Shown: positions 9,354 to 17,337 of the stretch, one piece after another
Numbering within the stretch: position 1 is the stretch's first letter
Layout of the letters: every line of letters begins with the position of its first letter
Assembly: GCA_031292625.1 (NCBI GenBank)
Contig: JARLGU010000053.1
Span: forward strand, 1-64,000
DNA length: 64,000 nucleotides
From: Capsulimonadaceae bacterium
Lineage (GTDB): Bacteria; Armatimonadota; Armatimonadia; Armatimonadales; Capsulimonadaceae
Reading direction: 5' to 3'
Notes under the pieces: generated by a model
The model's input: only the letters and a program-made list of their open reading frames with translations
Databases searched by the model: none
Told to the model about the DNA's origin: nothing
Program-made: the position numbers and the translations under genes

Positions 9354-9645
9354 CCCGCGTCATCGCCCCCCTTAAGATCCGCATCATTCCAAAGACTCTC
9401 GCGAGGGCAATTGCCCGCCGCCAGCGCTCAACGATCTCGCAACCAAACAGCCCCGGGGGTAAATGCAGCCCACGCCCGTCGGCCGGGAATCCTCCCGCTT
9501 CGGAAACGGCCTTTCCTCGAACATTACCCTCGAAGCGGAATGGAAGCGCGGAACCGGATGCGGACGCGCGACGCGGTTTCTGAACGGATCATCCCCTGGT
9601 TGCGCTGGAGACCTTTGTCCATCGCAACCGCGGCGCGATTTCAAG

Positions 9646-9651
9646 TATAAT
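9646..9651 (+). promoter_or_regulatory. -10 box directly before kdsD (leaderless candidate)
   Basis: A perfect TATAAT ends 6 nt before the GTG start of kdsD at 9658. No SD lies between them, and transcription would begin at or next to the GTG. No -35 hexamer is found at normal spacing (TTGTCC at 9615 is too far). The 290 bp between the KGG terminator and this box hold no convincing gene. Confidence 0.5.
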
Positions 9652-9657
9652 AGCCAA

Positions 9658-10653
9658 GTGAAAGATACCAATCAATCCGTCAAAGAAGTGCGCCGCGTTC
9701 TCGAGGAAGAGGCCGACGCCATTCGCGCGACCGCGGCACGCCTGCACCCAGATGTCATCGAAGCGACCGTCGAACTGCTCCTCGCCTGTCCGGGACGCGT
9801 TGTTGTCACCGGGATGGGCAAGTCCGGCGCAGTGGGACGAAAGTTCGCGTCGACCTTGTCGAGCACCGGAACGCCCGCGCTGTTCCTGCATCCGGCCGAA
9901 GGCGTTCACGGCGACCTCGGAATGGTCACGGAGCACGATGTCGTCATCGCCTTCTCGTACAGCGGCGAAACCGATGAGCTGCTCGCCGTCCTGCCGGCAA
10001 TCGACCGCCTGGGCGTCCCGATAATCGCGGTCACGGGCCGCCCCGAATCGACGCTTGGCAAGGCAGGGCGAGTCGTGCTCGATGTCGCGGTCGACCACGA
10101 AGCCTGCCCGTTGCATCTTGCGCCGACCACATCCACCACCCTCATGCTCGCGGTCAGCGATGCCATCGCAATCGCGGTCATGGGAGCCAGACGATTCACC
10201 ACCGACCAGTATGCAGCCAGACACCCGGCGGGCTCGCTCGGACGGCGTCTTCTGCTTCGGGTCGTCGATGTCATGCGCACAGGCGACGCTGTTGCGATCG
10301 TCCCAATGGACACGCTCCTGCGGGACACGCTCTTTGCAATCACCCGGGCGCACGCGGGAGCCGCGATCGTCGTTGGAACCGACGGCAAGGTCGCGGGCCT
10401 GGTGACGGATGGCGATGTCCGGCGGCGGCTGCTCGAAGGCGTTGACTGCCTTGCCCAACCCGTTTCAGAGACAATGAACGTCCATCCAGGTCTCGTTCCC
10501 GACAACTTGCTGGCCGTCGAAGGGCTCGATCTCCTTGGCGAATTTCACCCGATCCCAGGTGCGAGAGCCGGCGAAGCGCCCGTCGTCGATGCCGATGGCC
10601 GGCCCGTGGGCATGCTAATGCTCAAGGATCTCGTGAAAGCGGGCATCGTATGA
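9658..10653 (+). CDS. kdsD: arabinose-5-phosphate isomerase (KdsD/KpsF)
   Basis: A 331-residue enzyme that isomerises ribulose 5-phosphate to arabinose 5-phosphate, the first step of Kdo synthesis for LPS. It has a SIS domain at residues 1-195 with GMGKSG, LFLHPAEGVHGDLGM and SYSGETDE, then the HPAGSLGRRLL linker. Two CBS domains fill the C-terminus. GTG at 9658 is chosen because upstream codons are unlike the family and a TATAAT sits directly before it. It overlaps kdsC by 4 bp (ATGA), giving a two-gene Kdo operon. Confidence 0.93.
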   Translation: MKDTNQSVKEVRRVLEEEADAIRATAARLHPDVIEATVELLLACPGRVVVTGMGKSGAVGRKFASTLSSTGTPALFLHPAEGVHGDLGMVTEHDVVIAFSYSGETDELLAVLPAIDRLGVPIIAVTGRPESTLGKAGRVVLDVAVDHEACPLHLAPTTSTTLMLAVSDAIAIAVMGARRFTTDQYAARHPAGSLGRRLLLRVVDVMRTGDAVAIVPMDTLLRDTLFAITRAHAGAAIVVGTDGKVAGLVTDGDVRRRLLEGVDCLAQPVSETMNVHPGLVPDNLLAVEGLDLLGEFHPIPGARAGEAPVVDADGRPVGMLMLKDLVKAGIV

Positions 10654-11171
10654 AGGATGTCCGCCTGCTGATCATGGATGTGGACGGAACCCTTACTGAC
10701 GGCGGGATATACATCGGTCCGGCCGGGGAAGAACACAAGCGCTTCCACATCGCCGATGGCCTTGGAATCCGCATGGCCCATACGGCGGGCCTCCGGACCG
10801 CCGTCATAACCGGAATCGTCTCGGAGCCCGTTCGCGTCCGTATGGAAAGCCTTGGGTCGTCCGATATCCTTCTCGGCATCGGCAACAAGAAAAATGCCGT
10901 CCAGTCGCTTAAAGAAAAATACGGGCTGCTCGACGAGCAAGTCGCATTCATTGGCGACGACTTAAACGATCTACCGGCATTCGAGGCAGTCGGGGTCCGC
11001 ATCGCGGTCGCCAACGCCGTGCCGCAACTCAAGCAGCGCGCCCACTACATTACGACCACGCCTGGAGGAGCCGGCGCGGTCCGCGAGGCAATCGAGGTCA
11101 TTCTCACGGCCCAGGACCGGCTCGCGCGCGCGGTCGATGGCTACGTGGAGGAAATTACCCGCGCCCGCTAG
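10650..11171 (+). CDS. kdsC: 3-deoxy-manno-octulosonate-8-phosphatase (KdsC)
   Basis: A 173-residue HAD phosphatase that converts Kdo-8-phosphate to Kdo. The nucleophile motif is DVDGTLTDG with Asp10 and Asp12; GIGNKK and the metal-binding GDDLND are also present. The length is that of cap-less tetrameric KdsC proteins. It is translationally coupled to kdsD by an ATGA overlap. Together the two genes are the main evidence in this window for LPS inner core. kdsA and kdsB must lie elsewhere. Confidence 0.93.
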   Translation: MKDVRLLIMDVDGTLTDGGIYIGPAGEEHKRFHIADGLGIRMAHTAGLRTAVITGIVSEPVRVRMESLGSSDILLGIGNKKNAVQSLKEKYGLLDEQVAFIGDDLNDLPAFEAVGVRIAVANAVPQLKQRAHYITTTPGGAGAVREAIEVILTAQDRLARAVDGYVEEITRAR

Positions 11172-11263
11172 GCGCTACGCGTACACGGGCAACGCCTGGT
11201 CACGATCGTATAACGCCGGACTGCGTCGCGCTTCGGCGCATCTTTTCCCTTCAGGTTACAAAT

Positions 11264-12508
11264 ATGAGCCGCCTCGAAGATCCCGCCTCAAAACACGAAC
11301 GCGAATTGATGACCTGCGTCCATTGCGGCCTCTGTCTGAACGCCTGCCCCACCTACTTGGTCACCGGCAGCGAGGCCGACAGTCCACGTGGCCGGATCGT
11401 CCTGATGGCGGCAATGCATCGCGGAGAGCTCGGCGACGGCGACATCGGCGCAAGGCTGCACCTCGATCGCTGCCTGGGATGCCGCGCTTGCGAAGTCGCC
11501 TGTCCTTCCGGAGTTCCCTACGGCAGCCTTGTCGAGGTTGCCCGCGCGTCGCTCAACAAGATGCGCCCAGTCGCCCAGAGAGCCGCACGTTTCGCTTTAC
11601 TCGAATCGCTGACGGACCCAGCCCGCATGCGTCTTAGTCTGACCGTTTCCCGCTTGGCTGGCGGAATGCCTTCGCCGTTTGCGCGGCTCCTCACCGGCGA
11701 ACCAGGCGTCGTCGCCAACGCGCCGTTGCCGGCTGAATCCAAAACTCCCGCCTTGCCCGCCGTCATCCCGGCCAGAGGGCCCCGGCGCGCACGCGTCGGA
11801 ATGCTTGTCGGCTGCGTCATGCGCGTGCTTTACGGCGACGTGAATGAAGACACCGCTGTAATCCTGGCTGCCAACGGATGCGAAGTCGTGGTGAATCAAC
11901 GTCAAGGCTGCTGCGGCGCGCTGCACCTGCACAACGGATTTGACGATAGAGGTCTCGTGCTCGCCCGGAAGATGATCGACGCGTTCACGCCGTTCGATGG
12001 CCTCGATGCCATCGTCGTCAACTCCGCGGGATGCGGATCGACGATGAAGGAATACGGACATCTCCTTGCGGAAGATGATGAGTACGCGGAACGGGCGCGC
12101 CGCTTTTCGGAAAAGGTGAAGGACGTCAGCGAGTACTTGGACGAACTAGGCTGGAATGCGCCAATGCGCGAGATCAAACAAACCGTAACCTACCACGACG
12201 CCTGCCATCTCGGTCATGCCCAGCGGATCACCGAAGCCCCGCGGCGGCTGATCCAAGCCATCCCCGGCCTAACCCTCGTCCCGCTGACCGAAACAGACGT
12301 TTGTTGCGGCAGCGCGGGAATCTACAACCTCACTGAACCCACGATGTCGCTTAAACTGAGAGACCGCAAGGTCGCGAATATTCTCGCGACCGGCGCGCGA
12401 ACGGTGGTCACATCCAACCCCGGATGCATGGCGTGGATTAACTCAGGCGTCGACAACATCGGCGTCATCCACCCAGCGACATTGTTGCGGCAAGCATTGC
12501 AGGACTGA
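11264..12508 (+). CDS. glcF: glycolate oxidase iron-sulfur subunit GlcF-like
   Basis: A 414-residue (Fe-S) protein of the GlcF/heterodisulfide-reductase-D type. Two [4Fe-4S] ferredoxin motifs lie at residues 18-28 and about 69-80. Two CCG domains follow (GCCGALHLHNG and DVCCGSAGIY). It would pass electrons from a FAD glycolate or lactate dehydrogenase subunit (GlcD/GlcE) to the quinone pool at the inner membrane. No glcD or glcE is adjacent, so the partner is unlinked and the exact substrate uncertain. It ends 9 bp from the convergent STAS gene. Confidence 0.85.
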   Translation: MSRLEDPASKHERELMTCVHCGLCLNACPTYLVTGSEADSPRGRIVLMAAMHRGELGDGDIGARLHLDRCLGCRACEVACPSGVPYGSLVEVARASLNKMRPVAQRAARFALLESLTDPARMRLSLTVSRLAGGMPSPFARLLTGEPGVVANAPLPAESKTPALPAVIPARGPRRARVGMLVGCVMRVLYGDVNEDTAVILAANGCEVVVNQRQGCCGALHLHNGFDDRGLVLARKMIDAFTPFDGLDAIVVNSAGCGSTMKEYGHLLAEDDEYAERARRFSEKVKDVSEYLDELGWNAPMREIKQTVTYHDACHLGHAQRITEAPRRLIQAIPGLTLVPLTETDVCCGSAGIYNLTEPTMSLKLRDRKVANILATGARTVVTSNPGCMAWINSGVDNIGVIHPATLLRQALQD

Positions 12509-12517
12509 TCCGGTGCG

Positions 12518-12904
12518 CTACGATGCAGCCTCGGCCTCGGACCCGGCGGCGCGAACACGGTCGCGAACGCCTTCGATTGCCTGAGGTTCGTCGTCGTACA
12601 GCATGAAGATCTTGACTAATCGCGTGATCTCAAATGCCCGGCGCACAAAGGGGGTCGTCGCGACGAGCGAGATGCCGCCGCCGTACTCGCGAACACGTCG
12701 AACGGCATCGACGAGTACGCCTAACGCGGCGCTGTCAAGATAGGGTACATCGCCCAGATCAATTACGACCTCAAAATTCTTCTGGTCGATAAGATCCCTC
12801 AGCGTTTCGCGAAATGCAGAACACGTGTGAAGGTCAATCTCCCCTTTTACGCGTACGATTGGGATATTGTCGACAGTCTTTTCAACAGCGATATCAAGTA
12901 CCAT
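12518..12904 (-). CDS. anti-sigma factor antagonist (STAS domain)
   Basis: A 128-residue single STAS domain protein of the SpoIIAA/RsbV type. In such partner-switching systems the dephosphorylated antagonist binds an RsbW-like kinase and frees a sigma factor. The phosphorylatable Ser is probably Ser58 in YLDSAALG. The start at 12904 has GGGGAG just upstream; the long upstream ORF extension is not conserved-looking. No anti-sigma kinase is adjacent, although the SpoIIE-type phosphatase at 31782-32954 is the kind of enzyme that could act on it. Confidence 0.88.
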   Translation of the reverse strand: MVLDIAVEKTVDNIPIVRVKGEIDLHTCSAFRETLRDLIDQKNFEVVIDLGDVPYLDSAALGVLVDAVRRVREYGGGISLVATTPFVRRAFEITRLVKIFMLYDDEPQAIEGVRDRVRAAGSEAEAAS

Positions 12905-13221
12905 ATAGCTCCCCTGCCCGCGCCCAGCGAGCTGGCATCGGCAATCCTTAAAGTACCCTTGTCGGTGTGTCGCCAAACAAGCATGGCCCTCCAGTCTTAA
13001 ACGGAGGTCAAGCATTTCAAGAGCGCACCGCCGAGTTTGAAGCGACAACTGCCTGTTAGTACGGCACCGTATTATACCAGCGGCAAGATCGTTGAAACAT
13101 GAAGGTTCGCGCCGCGATGCCGCAAACAACAGTGGGAAACAAGAAGAGCTTAGGGCCGGCAACTTCGCCCCAATTTTCTCAAAACGCGCTCAGCGGCTCA
13201 TCCTGAGGACGGAGTGATTAG

Positions 13222-13264
13222 GGAAAAACAGCTCGCGACATCCTTCCAAAAGGATACCGCGAGC
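13222..13264 (-). terminator. intrinsic terminator of the sigma-factor transcript
   Basis: GCTCGCG and ATCCTT pair with AAGGAT and CGCGAGC (13231-13264) with a symmetric 2x2 internal loop and a CCAA apex. Read on the minus strand the hairpin is followed by TGTTTTT. It lies 280 bp past the sigma-factor stop, so repeat copy B would sit in that mRNA's 3' UTR. Confidence 0.8.
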
Positions 13265-13281
13265 CGTTACGTTCTCAGAGC

Positions 13282-13507
13282 GTGTGTAAAAGATCGAAAG
13301 GCTTTGCTAAGACGGCTCCCCGGCCGCCGTGGCCGTTTTTGAAAAAGGGCCGTCACAGCCGGTTCACTGCTTCACTATGTGCGCTGGGATCGGACGATGG
13401 CGGTAAAAGGACGTACGCGTGTTGACGAAGCATCGTAAATCACCGGAGTGAACGAGGCGCGGGCTAAAAATTGCCCCGGCGGCACGAGCCGTCCTGATTC
13501 TTTCTCC
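13282..13507 (+). repeat. dispersed intergenic repeat, copy B (long form)
   Basis: About 225 bp. The left half carries a GC-rich hairpin (GACGGC...GCCGTC enclosing CGGCC-GCCGT-GGCCG) shared with copy C. The right half is the core shared with all four copies: GCGCTGGGATCGGACGATGG, then TACGCGTGTTGACGA, GCATCGTAAATCACC, GAACGAGGCGCGGGC and a GCACGAGCCGTCCTGA tail. Confidence 0.88.
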
Positions 13508-13544
13508 TGGACTTTGGCCAATTTATTACACACACTCTCCCAAC

Positions 13545-14228
13545 CTAAAGGAGTTCGCTCAAGTCCGCGTTGCCGATCGGGACGCCGCTCACTTTGCGCT
13601 TGATCCGCGCAAGCGCGTTGTCGACGCTCTTCGTCTTGCAGCGCAGCTCAGCGGCGATCTCACGATAGGATTTGCCCATCTGGTAGCCGGAAAGCACCTT
13701 CCACTCGAAATCGCTCAATACCGCCTGCAGCGTGTCGTGGAGGATCTTGGTGTCCTCGTGACGCAATACCATCTCCTCGGGATCTAGAGCGCCGCTGCCG
13801 GGCAAAATGTCGCTGAGGTTCCAATCCGACGTGGTATCGTCGGACGGCGACTCGAGCGACAACGATGTGTTCAACGGCATCTGTTTCTGGCGAGTGGCTG
13901 TCTTGATTGCGGTAATAATATGGCGGGTAATGCAAACCTTGGCGAAGGCGGGAAAACTGATCGCTCGATCGGACCGGAAATCTATGATAGCTTGCCAGAG
14001 GCCGATCATGCCAACCTGAAGCAAGTCCTCCTTTTCCGCGCCCACAAGGAAATAGGACTTGACCTTGGTGCGAACAAGGTTCCTGTATTTGTAGAGCAGA
14101 TATTCAGCGGCGGAATCTTCGCCGCGTTGAGCACGGCCTACCACCTCGTAATCTGACCACTCGGCATAACGAAGTTGAGATTGGCGCAGCCGTTCGGATA
14201 GCTCGCCGCTGAGCAGGCTAGTAATCAC
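13545..14228 (-). CDS. sigma-70 family RNA polymerase sigma factor, SigH-like
   Basis: A 227-residue sigma factor resembling sigma-H (Spo0H) of Firmicutes. Region 2 includes YLLYKYRNLVRTKVKSYF and EDLLQVGMIGLWQAI; region 4 holds the helix-turn-helix KSYREIAAELRCKTKSVDNALARIKRK. The GTG start has AGGAGG 7 nt upstream and overlaps the stop of the preceding DUF4342-like gene (GTGA). The window gives no sign of sporulation, so in this organism it probably serves another stationary-phase or developmental role; that is inference. A STAS antagonist lies downstream on the same strand. Confidence 0.88.
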   Translation of the reverse strand: MITSLLSGELSERLRQSQLRYAEWSDYEVVGRAQRGEDSAAEYLLYKYRNLVRTKVKSYFLVGAEKEDLLQVGMIGLWQAIIDFRSDRAISFPAFAKVCITRHIITAIKTATRQKQMPLNTSLSLESPSDDTTSDWNLSDILPGSGALDPEEMVLRHEDTKILHDTLQAVLSDFEWKVLSGYQMGKSYREIAAELRCKTKSVDNALARIKRKVSGVPIGNADLSELL

Positions 14229-14530
14229 GAGGCTCCTCCTGGAGCGGGCGCTGCCGACGACGGGTCTGGCAACGGCTCTTTGACGACTTCGATCTTGAGA
14301 TTCGTGATAATGATCGCGCCGATTACGACGGCGAGCGTCGCAAATGCGGTCACGGGTGTTATGGGAATTTCTTTAATAGTGCGATCCCCGACCTTCAGAC
14401 GCAACGCCTTAAGCCGCGAATCACCAAGTGTTTTCTGCACTTCAGCCAGCAACTCGGAACCGAGCGAAAAAAAATTCGCGGCTGGAGTCAGCGTTGCCGA
14501 AGGCCTGTCAGAACCTGTACTGTCAGACAT
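14225..14530 (-). CDS. DUF4342-like single-pass membrane protein
   Basis: A 101-residue protein. The conserved part, LKVGDRTIKEIPITPVTAF followed by a membrane helix (about residues 62-80), resembles the end of DUF4342 proteins, which bind no known ligand. The C-terminus is Pro/Ala-rich. It overlaps the sigma factor start by 4 bp, so translation of the two is coupled. A regulatory or anti-sigma link is only suggested by this arrangement. Confidence 0.7.
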   Translation of the reverse strand: MSDSTGSDRPSATLTPAANFFSLGSELLAEVQKTLGDSRLKALRLKVGDRTIKEIPITPVTAFATLAVVIGAIIITNLKIEVVKEPLPDPSSAAPAPGGAS

Positions 14531-14652
14531 CCGGAAGTATGCCTTTCATCTCTGACTACGAGGATTCTCACCGATCATACCAGATCGTCTCGAACACCGT
14601 CAAGCGGATATTTTCATTTTACGCGAATTAATTGCCAAGACGCCGCGCGAGC

Positions 14653-14766
14653 TCAATTTGAGCCTCCTTCGAGCTGATATATGGCCCGGTTACGCTCCTC
14701 GCAAGCCTGCTTGATCCGGCGCTCCCGCAGCGCGTCGAAAACGACGCCGTCACAATGCTCGTCCAT
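14653..14766 (-). CDS. possible 37-residue small ORF
   Basis: An ATG-started ORF on the minus strand encoding a charged peptide (MDEHCDGVVFDALRERRIKQ...), with AGGTTGG just upstream and GC-biased third positions like its neighbours. It sits upstream of the DUF4342-sigma pair on the same strand, within an otherwise gene-free 294 bp. No family is recognised; it could be chance. Confidence 0.3.
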   Translation of the reverse strand: MDEHCDGVVFDALRERRIKQACEERNRAIYQLEGGSN

Positions 14767-14824
14767 ACCCAACCTATCTCGCATCTAAACCCGGCAATCG
14801 CCGGGGTAAGCTAGACTCAACGCC

Positions 14825-16003
14825 ATGATTATCAAGACGCTGCTCGATACCGACCTCTACAAGCTCACCATGCAGCAGGCCGTCCTCCACCGGTTTCCGG
14901 AGGCGCTCGCCGAATATCGTTTCGCCTCGCGATCCCAAAACGTGGACATCCGTCCCTTTGTCGAGGAGATCCGTGACGAAATCGACGCGCTTTGCAGCTT
15001 GACGTTTACCCGCGACGAAATCGACTTCCTCGCCTCCCTGCCCTACTTCGCGCCAGGCTACCTGGCATCGCTTGCCGGTTTCCGGTTATCGCCCGACGCA
15101 GTGACGATCGAAGCCGACCCGGCTTTCCGCCTCACGGTGCGCGGCAATTGGCAACAAACGATACTGTTCGAGGTTCCCCTTCTCGCAATCATAAACGAAG
15201 TGTACTGCCGCAACACCTATCCGATGAGCAAGATGCGACGCCAGGAGGGGGAGCGGCGTCTTCTCGACAAATGTCACGTCATCCGCCAATCCGATATTCC
15301 GCTGCGCATTAGCGAATTTGGAACGCGACGCCGCTACAGCCGCGACTGGCAGTCCCATGTCGTCGAAACACTGGCGCGCGAAACCGGATCCTCTCTCGCC
15401 GGAACCAGCAACCTTGCAGATGCGCGACGCCTGAACCTGACTCCGGTAGGCACCATGGGGCACGAGTTCCTTCAGGCATTCCAGGTGCTTGCCCCGCTCG
15501 CACTGTCACAAAAAATCGCGCTCCAAACCTGGCAGGACGAGTTCCGCGGCGACCTCGGAATCGCGCTTTCCGACGTCATCGGCATCGATGCGTTCCTCGC
15601 GGACTTCGACGGCCATCTTGCCAAGGCATACGACGGCGCACGGCACGACTCGGGCGATCCCGTCGCTTGGGGAGAACGGCTGGTCGCTCACTACGAATCG
15701 CTCGGCATTGACCCAACCTCGAAGACGGCTGTTTTTACCGACTCGCTTACGATCGCCGATGCCCAGAGAATCGCGCGCCACTTTGCCGGACGAATCCGCG
15801 CAACTTTCGGCATCGGAACTCACCTCACCAATGATTTCGATTTCGATGCGCCCCAGATCGTCATCAAAATGGTCCGGTGCAACGACTGGCCCGTCGCCAA
15901 ACTCAGCGACTCGCCCGGCAAAACCCTCTGCGACGACGCCCTCTACCTCGCGCTCCTCCGAAAACTGTTCGCACGGAGCGCAGCGCGCCAACGCCCTGAT
16001 TGA
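14825..16003 (+). CDS. pncB: nicotinate phosphoribosyltransferase PncB
   Basis: A 392-residue enzyme that makes nicotinate mononucleotide from nicotinate and PRPP with ATP, the entry step of NAD salvage. Recognised by the start LLDTDLYKLTMQQAVL, the substrate segment EFGTRRRYS and GTMGHEFLQAFQ, whose His is the phosphorylated residue. ARHDSGDPVAWGE and FGIGTHLTND follow. No SD precedes the ATG; a TAGACT box at 14812-14817 ends 7 nt before it, so a leaderless message is possible. Confidence 0.95.
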   Translation: MIIKTLLDTDLYKLTMQQAVLHRFPEALAEYRFASRSQNVDIRPFVEEIRDEIDALCSLTFTRDEIDFLASLPYFAPGYLASLAGFRLSPDAVTIEADPAFRLTVRGNWQQTILFEVPLLAIINEVYCRNTYPMSKMRRQEGERRLLDKCHVIRQSDIPLRISEFGTRRRYSRDWQSHVVETLARETGSSLAGTSNLADARRLNLTPVGTMGHEFLQAFQVLAPLALSQKIALQTWQDEFRGDLGIALSDVIGIDAFLADFDGHLAKAYDGARHDSGDPVAWGERLVAHYESLGIDPTSKTAVFTDSLTIADAQRIARHFAGRIRATFGIGTHLTNDFDFDAPQIVIKMVRCNDWPVAKLSDSPGKTLCDDALYLALLRKLFARSAARQRPD

Positions 16004-16103
16004 CATCGACACAGTTATCCGCACCAAATCGTCGAGAACCGAATGGAGACAATGCGAGAGGAAAAAAGCCGCACCGGACGAACGCAGTTGTTGCGGCAAA
16101 CCG

Positions 16104-17198
16104 CTAAAACCGGACGAGCGCCTGGACTGTAAAAAGGTGACGGATCCGCGAGAAATGAGCGCCATCGCTGAGCGGAGTATCCAGACGCTCCTCATACAGA
16201 GTGCGCAACGACAGGTTGTTGCCGTAGTCGACATTAATCCCGCCCGCCGTATCCGCGCTCGTGCTGTCCTGTAAGCCGTAGGACCAAAACTTCCGGGCGA
16301 CCACTGCCGTGAGGCCCTGCGCAAATCGATACTCGCCTTCGGCGAAGTATCCGTAAACCGTATTGGCATCGTCAGCGCCAGTCATCACTTCACCACGAAG
16401 CGTGTAGCGCTGGTACGTCCACTGGCAATCCCCCATGATTCGCGTCTTGGTGACGTAACCGCTGCTTGCCGTTACGTATCCGGAGGGCGGAAGCGCGGGC
16501 GAAAAGCCCGTAACGGGATTGACCTGCGTATTGGGCAACTTGCCCGAGAGGAGCGAACCGCCGACGTTGAAAGCGCCCACATCGGTCGCGAAAAGATGCC
16601 CGAGCCGAAAAGCGACCACGCGATGATCCGGCGTATACCGGTCCGCCCCGGTTCCTGACGTAAGCGTGGCCTTGTAGTCGAGCAGCCCGTAGAACCGGCC
16701 GTCGACGCCGATCCCGGGGTCGAGGCGAACGCCAAGTCCTTGATCGTACAAGGTCTGCATGATCTGCAAGTGGGTGTCGTAAACAGGCGTAAGTCCGGCC
16801 GCAATCGGAAACTGGCCCACTTTCACGGAGACCACCGAGTCTGTATCGGTCATGATGGGAAGCCGGTAGCTGACATATGCCTCGCCAGCGCGCAATGCAG
16901 TCTTCGTCGAGCCAGCTTGATCCGGTGGCGTCTCTATCATCTCCTGAAGGAAAACGGTGCCCTGACGAACGTGGTGGAATGAAATGGAGTGCTGGACATC
17001 CGCTTCCAGCGTCTGCGTGTAGACCTGGTTATTGCGGCCAGTCGATGCTGTCCGGTACCGCTGGTCCAACGTGCCGTCAACAATGAGATCAGGATCGGTG
17101 AGCAGATGCTGACGTAAATCAAGCGGCTCGGCGTGCACAGGAACGACCCATAACGCAAGCAGAACGATTAGCAGCAGATCTATGTGGGTACGCGACAA
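16104..17198 (-). CDS. putative outer-membrane beta-barrel (porin-like) protein
   Basis: A 364-residue exported protein. A signal peptide (about residues 1-24, ending VHAEP) precedes alternating amphipathic beta-strands, and the chain ends in Phe, as in BamA-recognised barrels. Segments such as SVKVGQFPIAAGLTPVYD resemble phosphate-selective or general porins, but no family could be fixed. The TTG start at 17198 is the only one placing the signal peptide at the N-terminus, with GAGG 8 nt upstream. It is monocistronic and convergent with pncB. It supports an outer membrane. Confidence 0.72.
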   Translation of the reverse strand: MSRTHIDLLLIVLLALWVVPVHAEPLDLRQHLLTDPDLIVDGTLDQRYRTASTGRNNQVYTQTLEADVQHSISFHHVRQGTVFLQEMIETPPDQAGSTKTALRAGEAYVSYRLPIMTDTDSVVSVKVGQFPIAAGLTPVYDTHLQIMQTLYDQGLGVRLDPGIGVDGRFYGLLDYKATLTSGTGADRYTPDHRVVAFRLGHLFATDVGAFNVGGSLLSGKLPNTQVNPVTGFSPALPPSGYVTASSGYVTKTRIMGDCQWTYQRYTLRGEVMTGADDANTVYGYFAEGEYRFAQGLTAVVARKFWSYGLQDSTSADTAGGINVDYGNNLSLRTLYEERLDTPLSDGAHFSRIRHLFTVQALVRF

Positions 17199-17337
17199 GA
17201 GGCCAACCTCAATGGGATCCGACTATTCGCATTATACCAGACACTCGCAGTGCGCAACACGATAGCGCCGTACGAGGGACCGGGCTGTTTCATGCGGCTG
17301 ATTGTTGGAATCGTCCCGTCTCGAAACGGATCCGCCT

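Larger units (their letters stand above)
12905..13544. other. 640-bp gene-free region with a terminator and repeat copy B
   Basis: Between the STAS gene start and the sigma-factor stop there is no plausible gene. 12905-13220 probably holds the STAS promoter. 13222-13264 is a minus-strand terminator and 13282-13507 is dispersed repeat copy B. Confidence 0.7.

Noticed and set aside
9332-9583. 83-codon ORF after the KGG terminator
   Set aside because: Starts within the terminator, has no SD and low-complexity content; it is probably chance.
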